DNA of 64,000 bases from Nostoc sp. CHAB 5844. GTDB lineage: Bacteria; Cyanobacteriota; Cyanobacteriia; Cyanobacteriales; Nostocaceae. Numbering within the stretch: the stretch's first letter is position 1; each line of letters opens with the position of its first letter. The translations under genes were made by a program, and so were the position numbers. This document shows positions 57,742 to 64,000 of this stretch, piece by piece. Below the pieces are notes generated by a model. The model searched no databases and was not told the origin of the DNA. It worked only from the letters and a program-made list of their open reading frames with translations. Location: assembly GCF_020829595.1 (NCBI RefSeq), contig NZ_JAIVFW010000011.1, forward strand, positions 62,001 through 126,000. The letters are read 5' to 3'.

Positions 57742-58077
57742 ATGAATCGACAGTTTGGGGAGCGTTTTAGGGAAATTTTGAATCGAGCGAAGGGCGATCG
57801 CTCCCAAAGTGAGCTTGCCAAATTATTGGGTGTTAGCTCCTCTGCTGTCCAAAAATGGTTGAGCGGTAATGGGTTCCCATCCTCAGACAACTTGGAGAAA
57901 ATCGCCAAGGCTGCTGGATTAAGTGGTGTGGATGCACTGCGAAATTATCTTAAAGGAGAAGAAGGAGTCGCCCAAGGCGATGCTCCTTTATCAGCCGAGG
58001 AAGCATTTATCTCAGTTAGGGGTTTATCTAAGGAGGAGCGCAAAAGATTAATCAAGTTGCTAGTTGATTTAGATTAA
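57742..58077 (+). CDS. Cro/CI-type HTH repressor
   Basis: 111 residues from ATG 57742; in-frame ATGs at 57706 and 57712 would add about 12. RFREILNRAKGDRSQSELAKLLGVSSSAVQKWLSGNGFPSSDNLEKIAKAAG is a canonical HTH_3 domain (about 7-58). The C-terminal about 45 residues (AEEAFISVRGLSKEERKRLIKLLVDL) are helical. No LexA-type peptidase domain is present, so it is a short repressor. Between the early promoter and the integrase, the usual place for lysogeny control. Confidence 0.8.
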   Translation: MNRQFGERFREILNRAKGDRSQSELAKLLGVSSSAVQKWLSGNGFPSSDNLEKIAKAAGLSGVDALRNYLKGEEGVAQGDAPLSAEEAFISVRGLSKEERKRLIKLLVDLD

Positions 58078-58115
58078 TCAAAAGCTCTCGTCCCAAGTAT
58101 GGATAAATTCAATAT

Positions 58116-59207
58116 TTAGGCTTGGGACTTTGTACTTTGTATTTCTTCAAAAACCTTGGCGTGTTCGCCTTGTGAAATCCATCGGTTGTAGGTATTCCAG
58201 TGAACTGTGGGTGAGTGTCCCATCCATGCTGCCATTGTTGCCACCGGGATTTTGTAGCGCACACTTCCCCTAATTGCGTAGGCATGGCGCAAGTCATAGG
58301 GTAAAAAAGGCGCATCTTTGCGATCAAATGTTTGGCTGACCCGTTGCCCGTAATCCCGATACATTTTCCCTGTGCAGTTTGGTTTTTTGATTTTCCATAG
58401 CTGCCACTCTACTGCCCATTCTGGATGCAGCGGATAACAGATTCGCTCTCCTGTCTTGCCTTCTAATACGCGGCAAACGTGGGGTGGTGTAGGCGAGATT
58501 TCACAAAAAAATACTTCATGATCGCGCAATCCGTAAGTTGCCATAACCCCGTAGGCCCAAAGCCAAGCGCTTGAGCTATCAAAGAGCGATCGCGTTTCCA
58601 CTATCTGCTCGTCAGTCGGGATGTTGCGCGGTTTTGTCTGGGCATTCCCGTAGTTGCCAATGTAGGGCTTGAGGTTAACTTTTATTCCTGCAAGTTCGGC
58701 TAATAGCTGCAATTTTTCGCAAGAGCGTTTCCTGCTGCGACTATTCGCCGGAGTTGAGATGGCAGCGGCAATTAGTGAGGCTGTAGATACTTCACCTTTG
58801 AGATTTTTAAAAGCCGTTTCGTAATCATTCTTCCAAGTGAATTGGGCTGCTGCCGTGTCACCCTTTTGAGCAAAGTAATCAGCACGGAGCTTATTTATCC
58901 AACTTGCCCAGTCTCCAATCCCTAATTCTTGTTCTGGAATTAAATGAATTAAATATCTATTCCAATCAAACTCACCTCGTGCCAACAACCCGCCGACAAT
59001 TTTGGCTTCAGCTTCTGCCCTTTGCAGTCCGGCTGGGTTGGCGTAGATGCCCAGCGCAATATGTTGTTGATGTTCTCTAACCTTGTTGCTTCCCGGTCTC
59101 GGCGGTAATGTAGCCCGCAATGAGAGCTTGTCTCCCCTTTGCTGTACTGTCACTCCAATTTTGGCTAATTTTAAGCGCTCGTTGATTATCTCAATGGTCA
59201 ATTTCAC
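58116..59207 (-). CDS. Phage integrase (tyrosine recombinase)
   Basis: 363 residues. The N-terminal about 1-95 is an arm-binding-like domain and about 96-180 the core-binding domain. Catalytic set: Arg228 (YGLRDHEVF), Lys251 (LEGKTGER), Arg307 and His308 (PYDLRHAYAIR), His331 (WMGHSP), Tyr340 (NTYNRW); Tyr304 stands where His is common. It ends up 138 bases from a tRNA-Val gene and is convergent with the repressor. It inserts the element into that tRNA gene (inferred from position). Confidence 0.92.
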   Translation of the reverse strand: MKLTIEIINERLKLAKIGVTVQQRGDKLSLRATLPPRPGSNKVREHQQHIALGIYANPAGLQRAEAEAKIVGGLLARGEFDWNRYLIHLIPEQELGIGDWASWINKLRADYFAQKGDTAAAQFTWKNDYETAFKNLKGEVSTASLIAAAISTPANSRSRKRSCEKLQLLAELAGIKVNLKPYIGNYGNAQTKPRNIPTDEQIVETRSLFDSSSAWLWAYGVMATYGLRDHEVFFCEISPTPPHVCRVLEGKTGERICYPLHPEWAVEWQLWKIKKPNCTGKMYRDYGQRVSQTFDRKDAPFLPYDLRHAYAIRGSVRYKIPVATMAAWMGHSPTVHWNTYNRWISQGEHAKVFEEIQSTKSQA

Positions 59208-59311
59208 TGCACTAAATTTGATCTAAAATTACTCTGTGATTCCAGGTAATTTAGGGTGATTTAGGGTAATAATATCACCTGAAATCACATTTTATAATCT
59301 TATCGAAAACT

Positions 59312-59338
59312 AAAAAAGCCGCCACAGGGACGGCTTTT
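59312..59338 (-). terminator. Terminator downstream of tRNA-Val
   Basis: AAAAGCCG and CGGCTTTT pair with a nine-base loop; on the minus strand a TTTTTT tract follows. It closes the tRNA transcript. Direct repeats of TTTAGGGT (59248-59270) between it and the integrase may be arm-type binding sites. Confidence 0.75.
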
Positions 59339-59344
59339 GATATA

Positions 59345-59417
<73 letters not shown>

Positions 59418-59509
59418 GTGAAATTCACTAACAATCAATATAGCAAAATATTTTGAATCGCGCTAGGATTTTTGAGAAAAAATTTTTACTGATTTTTGAG
59501 AACCTTTAA

Positions 59510-60112
59510 ATGCCCTCTGGTCGAACGCATGATCGCATTACTCTGTGGGCTTTGCCGTTTGTGGCGGGTGTGACTTTCTGGCAGACTCGCAGTAGCAGTG
59601 TGACTTTGCTGGTGGCTGGTGGGTTTATGTTTGGTGGGTTGATGTTTGGCCCTGACTTAGATATTTACTCTCGTCAATACCAACGCTGGGGCTACTTGCG
59701 CTGGATTTGGCTACCTTATCAAAAAAGCCTCCGCCATCGTTCTTTCTTATCACACGGGCCGATTATTGGGACGACACTGCGGATAATTTACCTTTCCTGC
59801 TTGCTTATGATCGCAGCGTTTATCATTTTGGTAATTGTGGAAAAGCTGGGAAACACCGCATTTAATTGGCAAGCTTTAGGCAAAAATATCGAGCGATCGC
59901 TTGTTGGTTATGGTACAGAATATCTTGCCTTATTTCTCGGTTTGGAACTCGGTGCGATGAGTCATTCTCTAAGTGATTGGGGCGGTTCGGCATACAAGCG
60001 TGTACAGAAATCCGGGATTCGCGGTTTACTTCTTCTTAGCAAAGTCAAGAAACGCAAAGTATCAAGTCGCGTTCGTCGAACTAAACCCAGCAGCAAAAAA
60101 CCAAAGTTGTAA
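59510..60112 (+). CDS. Metal-binding membrane protein (DUF2227-like)
   Basis: 200 residues. PSGRTHDRITLW, GPDLDIYSRQYQRWGYLRWIWLPYQKSLRHRSFLSHGPIIGT and HSLSDW provide the conserved His/Asp sets. Hydrophobic segments at about 15-30, 35-50, 90-112 and 140-155. Widespread in cyanobacteria; chromosomal flank. C-terminus is highly basic. Confidence 0.75.
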   Translation: MPSGRTHDRITLWALPFVAGVTFWQTRSSSVTLLVAGGFMFGGLMFGPDLDIYSRQYQRWGYLRWIWLPYQKSLRHRSFLSHGPIIGTTLRIIYLSCLLMIAAFIILVIVEKLGNTAFNWQALGKNIERSLVGYGTEYLALFLGLELGAMSHSLSDWGGSAYKRVQKSGIRGLLLLSKVKKRKVSSRVRRTKPSSKKPKL

Positions 60113-60270
60113 TATTGTTGCTTGCCCTCACAAGTTCCTCAAATTGTGCTTCTAAATTAAAAGTGTGGGTAAGATTAGCGATCGCTAACCTTGATTAATT
60201 AACTCAATTCAACTTCAGCAAAAATCGGTCTGATGTTTGTTTCGGTTCAGAAGATTTACAGGAGTTCGTT

Positions 60271-60927
60271 ATGAAAACACAACGCAACTATCCAGTATAT
60301 CGAGAAGCGATCGTCGGTTTTGCCTTAGTTACCTTGGCAGTATCTGGAGGAACCGCTTGGTGGACTTGGCAAACAACTAAGCCGACATCAATTAATCAGC
60401 ATCCATCTACACAGGTGAATAATGCATCAGTTGTTGTTTCTCAAAGAGTAGAGGCAATTACAACTAAATCTACACCAGCAGTAGTACAACTAAAACCAAA
60501 AACTTACTGGTTAAAAGTTGAAAATAACCAAATTCACTTAGTACCTCAACCTGTGACTGTGAAAGCAGGAGTAACATCAGAGGAAGCTTTAAAAGTAGCA
60601 TTTACTAATCTGTTAAATAGCCATAAAGCTGCTGAATTGAGTACAACAATTCCCGCAGGAACAAAGTTACTCGATGTGCGAGTTACTAAAGCAGGAATTT
60701 ATGTAAATCTATCTCCAGAATTTAGTCAAGGTGGTGGTAGTACTTCAATGGCTTATCGCATAGCACAGGTTATCTATACTGCTACTAGTATTGACCCAAC
60801 AGCTAAGGTTTTTGTCTTAGTTGCAGGCGAACCAATTGACACAGATCATTCACTTGGTGGTGAAGGACTAGTTTTGCGGCAACCAATAACGCGGTTGCAA
60901 TTTAGAGAAGATTTTTCTATTTCTTGA
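60271..60927 (+). CDS. GerMN-domain protein, membrane-anchored
   Basis: 218 residues. One N-terminal helix (EAIVGFALVTLAVSGGTAWWTW), a Ser/Thr linker, then GerMN (about 85-215: YWLKVENNQIHLVPQPVTVKAG, ALKVAFTNLLN, LSTTIPAGTKLLDVRVTKAGIYVNLSPEF, MAYRIAQVIYTATSID). Cyanobacterial members are chromosomal envelope proteins. ATG 60271 follows CAGGAG. Confidence 0.85.
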   Translation: MKTQRNYPVYREAIVGFALVTLAVSGGTAWWTWQTTKPTSINQHPSTQVNNASVVVSQRVEAITTKSTPAVVQLKPKTYWLKVENNQIHLVPQPVTVKAGVTSEEALKVAFTNLLNSHKAAELSTTIPAGTKLLDVRVTKAGIYVNLSPEFSQGGGSTSMAYRIAQVIYTATSIDPTAKVFVLVAGEPIDTDHSLGGEGLVLRQPITRLQFREDFSIS

Positions 60928-60952
60928 TTTTTTTATCTAAAAATGCACTACC

Positions 60953-61195
60953 ATGTCTAAAAATAACAATTATTTACTAAAGAATTGTATTGTTTTATGG
61001 CATTTTATTAATCAGCCACTATTCAATCACACTACATTTTTAAATCCTTTCAAGTTTTGGCGTATTTACCAAATGCGCGAGAAATTAGAGAAAAGCTGGA
61101 ATTATGACACGATTCAGCTATTAGAGAGATGCTGCAACGGTGACACAATTACTCTATTAGAGAGATGTTTAGAGATAGAGAATGAGGCTAACTAA
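60953..61195 (+). CDS. Doubtful short gene with internal repeat
   Basis: 80 residues, low complexity at the N-terminus; the C-terminal half repeats (YDTIQLLERCCNGDTITLLERCLEIE). No ribosome site before ATG 60953; a shorter start at 61073 is possible. Could be a gene remnant. Sequence after it (61200-61245) has tandem GAATTCAGAA-type repeats. Confidence 0.3.
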   Translation: MSKNNNYLLKNCIVLWHFINQPLFNHTTFLNPFKFWRIYQMREKLEKSWNYDTIQLLERCCNGDTITLLERCLEIENEAN

Positions 61196-61199
61196 TATT

Positions 61200-61491
61200 G
61201 AAGAAGAATTCAGAAGTCAGAATTCAGAATTCAGAATTGATAAGTAGGAGATTTAAACCCGCAAATCATTAGAGAAAGACGACTAAATCTAAAATTTAGT
61301 CAGGCATTTTACCGTTTAGCCAGTGATGCACTGAGCTTGCCCAAGTCTCACACAGAATACTCTGGGCTTCGAGTTCCGCCTTAGCGGTACGCGTCCACCT
61401 ACACTCCTTTTGGATTTTGACTTCTGAAGTTTATTTAGATAAAGCAGTCAATGAAGTTTTTCACAATAAAAATCAATCAGGAGAATAATTT
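61200..61491. other. Gap with short tandem repeats
   Basis: About 290 bases without a gene. 61205-61240 has several GAATTCAGAA/AGTCAGAATT units, another host repeat type. The end (61478-61484, AGGAGAA) is the ribosome site of the next small gene. Confidence 0.5.
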
Positions 61492-61659
61492 ATGTCTATT
61501 TCCAAAATAATACAATCAATTGCAGATGGAGCAGCGCAAGTTATCACTTATATCTCAGGTGCAGCCAGTAGAATATTTAGCCCTAGAGATGATAACTATC
61601 CAGCCACGGGAGTTCAACCCTTTGACGGCGATATTGCTGATGATAAACATAGGCATTAA
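61492..61659 (+). CDS. Small conserved-looking cyanobacterial protein
   Basis: 55 residues, preceded by AGGAGAATAATTT. ISKIIQSIADGAAQVITYISGAASRIFSPRDDNYPATGVQPFDGD has an amphipathic helix then an acidic tail. It lies upstream of the DUF442-like gene. Function unknown. Confidence 0.6.
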   Translation: MSISKIIQSIADGAAQVITYISGAASRIFSPRDDNYPATGVQPFDGDIADDKHRH

Positions 61660-61712
61660 GGTTTTACTTGGGCGGCAAAGGAAGTCGCCCATACTCAAGC
61701 AAGGCGGCAAAA

Positions 61713-62108
61713 ATGGTTACTGTTAGGAAAATTAACAATGAGTTAGCGATCGCTGGACAAATTACGTTAGATCAGTTAAAACAATTGGCTGATGATGGTT
61801 ATAAATCTGTACTTAACCTGCGATCGCCAGATGAAAAAACTTTGCTAGATAACGAACAAGAAAAAGTTGAGTTATTAGGATTACAGTATATTAATTTTCC
61901 TACGAACCTAGAAAAAATGAATCATCAAACTGCACTCAATCTCTTTCAAATCATCAATCAATTGTCTAAACCTACTTTAATTCATTGTGATGATTCCATC
62001 CGTTCAGCAGCAATAATACTTTTATATATTGCCACTAAACAAGGAATTGATTTTGAACAAGCACTCCAACAAACCATCAATTTAGGATTAATTTCATCTC
62101 ATTTCTAA
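61713..62108 (+). CDS. DUF442-like phosphatase (beta-lactamase hydrolase-like)
   Basis: 131 residues from ATG 61713. INNELAIAGQITLDQLKQLADDGYKSVLNLRSPDE and LIHCDDSIRSAAIILLYIA match DUF442; the CX4R signature is CDDSIR, where family members usually have Gly before Thr-Arg. Catalysis may be altered. Chromosomal. Confidence 0.8.
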   Translation: MVTVRKINNELAIAGQITLDQLKQLADDGYKSVLNLRSPDEKTLLDNEQEKVELLGLQYINFPTNLEKMNHQTALNLFQIINQLSKPTLIHCDDSIRSAAIILLYIATKQGIDFEQALQQTINLGLISSHF

Positions 62109-62235
62109 AAAACATCTCGGTTAACCATCAATTTTTATAAATCAGTTATTAATTGCAGACATCCATATCTATAAAAACACCATAATAATTTGGTGCTGTA
62201 TCATCAAAAACTACAAATTTAAAAAGGTGTATAAG

Positions 62236-62592
62236 ATGACGAAAACTCTTGTTAATCTAACAATATCAGTAGTTGTTAAAAAGCTTGAGAACATTTTAGA
62301 AACTTATCCGCATCATCCCTATCAAGAAGTTTATGCTAATCCTGATATTAGGCAGATTCTCATAGCTTATATTTTAAGTAGAATTCCCAATCAATATATT
62401 ACTGTTGATGAAGAAAAACCAGAATTCATTTGTTCAGATTCTCTACTTCGTTCTTTAGAACGCACCTTGCATATAGAAACAATCATTCACCAAGGAATTG
62501 AAGAAGTTTTGCGTGAACAGATAGAAAATTTTCATCGCTACATTCCAGAAGTAGTTGATCCAAATTTAGTTGCATCTCATTGGTTTGGCTAA
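62236..62592 (+). CDS. ComFB-like protein
   Basis: 118 residues from ATG 62236 (AAAAAGGTG upstream). LVNLTISVVVKKLENILETYPHHPYQEVYANPDIRQILIAYILSRIPNQYITV follows the late-competence ComFB fold, a family that in cyanobacteria has members reported to bind c-di-GMP. The C-terminal extension (about 60 residues) is helical. No CxxC pair is present. Confidence 0.75.
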   Translation: MTKTLVNLTISVVVKKLENILETYPHHPYQEVYANPDIRQILIAYILSRIPNQYITVDEEKPEFICSDSLLRSLERTLHIETIIHQGIEEVLREQIENFHRYIPEVVDPNLVASHWFG

Positions 62593-62793
62593 AATGACAC
62601 AGCAGGTAGCAAAAGAATAAGCTGGTACGCGTTCAAGTTGCACATTCTCTGGTTGAGATTGTCATTAGTCATTTGTCCCTTGTTCTTTGTCAATAGACTT
62701 CTTGCACGAATGTTGGAAAACAAGAATTTTTAGCCTCACGCACTGGCTCACCAATGACCAAGGACGACCTTCACAGGGGGTTCTGTTATTGAT

Positions 62794-62813
62794 ATTTGTC
62801 TACACAGACAAAT
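62794..62813. terminator. Hairpin between convergent genes
   Basis: ATTTGTCT and AGACAAAT with loop ACAC; TTTTTT appears seven bases later on the plus side. A possible terminator for the ComFB-like gene; the spacing of the T-tract is not ideal. Confidence 0.4.
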
Positions 62814-62832
62814 GCTCAACTTTTTTATCTGT

Positions 62833-64000
62833 TCAATCTACTTTTTGCAACTGTGCTACTCTAGGGTCAATAATTTTTTGTCCTAGACTAGCAAATTTAA
62901 TCGCTACAGATATTTTATTTCCCGCACCGAAAACGTGAGTTATTTCACCAATTCCAAAGATTTTGTGTAGTACTTTGTCACCAACTTGCCAATTCTGAGA
63001 TCCTTCTTGCTGTCTGCGATTTGTTGCAGCAGCTTTGGCATAAGTTTGATGAAGTTTACTATGGCTAGTTAATAATTCTGGAGGTAATTCATCGAGAAAT
63101 TGCGATCGCAACGCGGGTTCGCGTGAACCATACAAACGCCGTTCGCGGGCGAAGGATAAATGCAACCGTTCTTGGGCGCGGGTAATTCCCACGTAACACA
63201 AACGCCGTTCTTCTTCTAAAGCTGCGGGATCGTTCATCGAACGGTAATTTGGGAATAATCCTTGTTCTAAACCCACTAAAAAGACTACAGGAAACTCCAA
63301 TCCTTTAGAAGCGTGCAGAGTCATCAAGGAAACGGCTGTTTGTCCTTCTTTCAAATTATCCAAATCAGAACTCAGGGCGGTACTTTGCAAAAAGGCTGTT
63401 AAGGAAACGTCCTCGTTTTCTTCTTGAAATTGTAAGACAGCGTTATAAAGTTCCTGCACGTTTTGGATTCTGTCTTCTGCTTCATCTGTACCTTGACTTT
63501 GCAAGTCTTGCACGTAACCAGACTCTTCTAACAAACCCATAACAATCTCAGAAACTGCAACCGTTGCGACTTGTTCTTGATAGCGGCTAATCATTTGGGC
63601 AAAATTATTCACCGCTTTCGCCGAACGCCCAGCTAATGTATTTACAGATGTTTCATCGCTGAGAATTTCCCACAAGTTAACACCTAATTGTCCAGAGGCG
63701 TTAATTAAGTTATCAATGGTGGCTTTACCAATTCCCCGCCGAGGAGTATTGATCACACGCAATAAACTAACTGTATCAGCAGGGTTAGCGATCGCTCTTA
63801 AATAACCTAAGACATCTTTAATTTCTTTCCGGTCATAAAATTTCATCCCACCCACCACTGTGTAAGGAATTCGATTCCTCACCAACAATTCTTCAAAAGG
63901 GCGAGATTGGGCGTTAGTTCGATATAAAATTGCAAAACTGCCCCAATTTAATTCTGGATGTTGATGTTCTAAATTCTGAATTTGCTTAATCACAAAATCT
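62833..64000 (-). CDS. pcrA: PcrA/UvrD-family DNA helicase, C-terminal part
   Basis: About 389 residues in frame; the gene continues beyond the right edge. Superfamily-1 motifs: SFAILYRTNAQSRPFEE (IV), LMTLHASKGLEFPVVFLVGLEQGLFP (V), EERRLCYVGITRAQERL (VI). The C-terminal tail has the PcrA-type GDKVLHKIFGIGEI segment, which contacts RNA polymerase in other bacteria. Host repair gene, outside the prophage. Confidence 0.92.
   Translation of the reverse strand, partial: DFVIKQIQNLEHQHPELNWGSFAILYRTNAQSRPFEELLVRNRIPYTVVGGMKFYDRKEIKDVLGYLRAIANPADTVSLLRVINTPRRGIGKATIDNLINASGQLGVNLWEILSDETSVNTLAGRSAKAVNNFAQMISRYQEQVATVAVSEIVMGLLEESGYVQDLQSQGTDEAEDRIQNVQELYNAVLQFQEENEDVSLTAFLQSTALSSDLDNLKEGQTAVSLMTLHASKGLEFPVVFLVGLEQGLFPNYRSMNDPAALEEERRLCYVGITRAQERLHLSFARERRLYGSREPALRSQFLDELPPELLTSHSKLHQTYAKAAATNRRQQEGSQNWQVGDKVLHKIFGIGEITHVFGAGNKISVAIKFASLGQKIIDPRVAQLQKVD

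Noticed and set aside
61200-61245. CRISPR-like short tandem repeat
   Set aside because: Units of about 10 bases without spacers; a simple tandem repeat common in such genomes.

Overview
The window looks like a filamentous, heterocyst-type cyanobacterium (Nostoc/Anabaena-like). Three things point there: very frequent HIP1 octamers (GCGATCGC), runs of heptamer repeats (AGTGCTG/CAGCACT family) typical of these genomes, and the host genes at the right end (a metal-binding DUF2227-type membrane protein, a GerMN-domain protein, a ComFB homologue, and PcrA/UvrD helicase). These are family-level judgements from reading the proteins; no database search was run.

About 59 kb is a prophage or phage-derived integrated element. 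Its right edge is a tyrosine integrase (58116-59207, minus) next to the 3' side of a tRNA-Val(UAC) gene (59345-59417). The duplicated tRNA 3' end expected at the far end was not found, so the left boundary is probably outside the window or degraded. The virion module is Mu-like in order and content (terminases, gp29-type portal, gpF, gpG, gpI protease, capsid, gp36, gp37, contractile sheath, tube, frameshifted tail chaperone, tape measure, hub, gpV/gp45, gp25, gpJ, gpI, fibres), but no MuA-type transposase was seen.

Layout. 0-5.1 kb: group-3-like sigma factor, two small minus genes, a GIY-YIG nuclease fused to a catalytically degraded tyrosine recombinase, a ribbon-helix-helix (RHH) protein, an intact XerC/D-like recombinase and a double-HTH regulator. 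5.2-22.4 kb: packaging and head genes; between portal and gpF lies an insert of about 5 kb with an 886-residue polyvalent/ADP-ribosyltransferase-like protein, two candidate partner proteins and minus-strand accessory genes sharing an operator. 22.4-41.9 kb: contractile tail, baseplate and fibres, interrupted by accessory genes (a minus-strand sigma-like protein, a nucleoid HU protein). 42-58 kb: early region, with an initiator-like gene carrying six in-phase palindromic iterons inside its coding sequence, an RHH-controlled operon with a Rad52-like annealing protein, a DUF5131 protein and a J-domain protein, then a long minus operon (GNAT fusion, AlkB, ParB-like) and an immunity-type divergent pair at 57.4-58.1 kb. 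59.3-64 kb: host chromosome.

Cross-cutting signals: a perfect palindromic repeat (half-site TATCTGGCGG) occurs nine times across the element, twice in frame inside genes. Several virion genes have no clear Shine-Dalgarno sequence and start a few bases after a stem-loop, often behind a GGGAA-CCTA-like leader.
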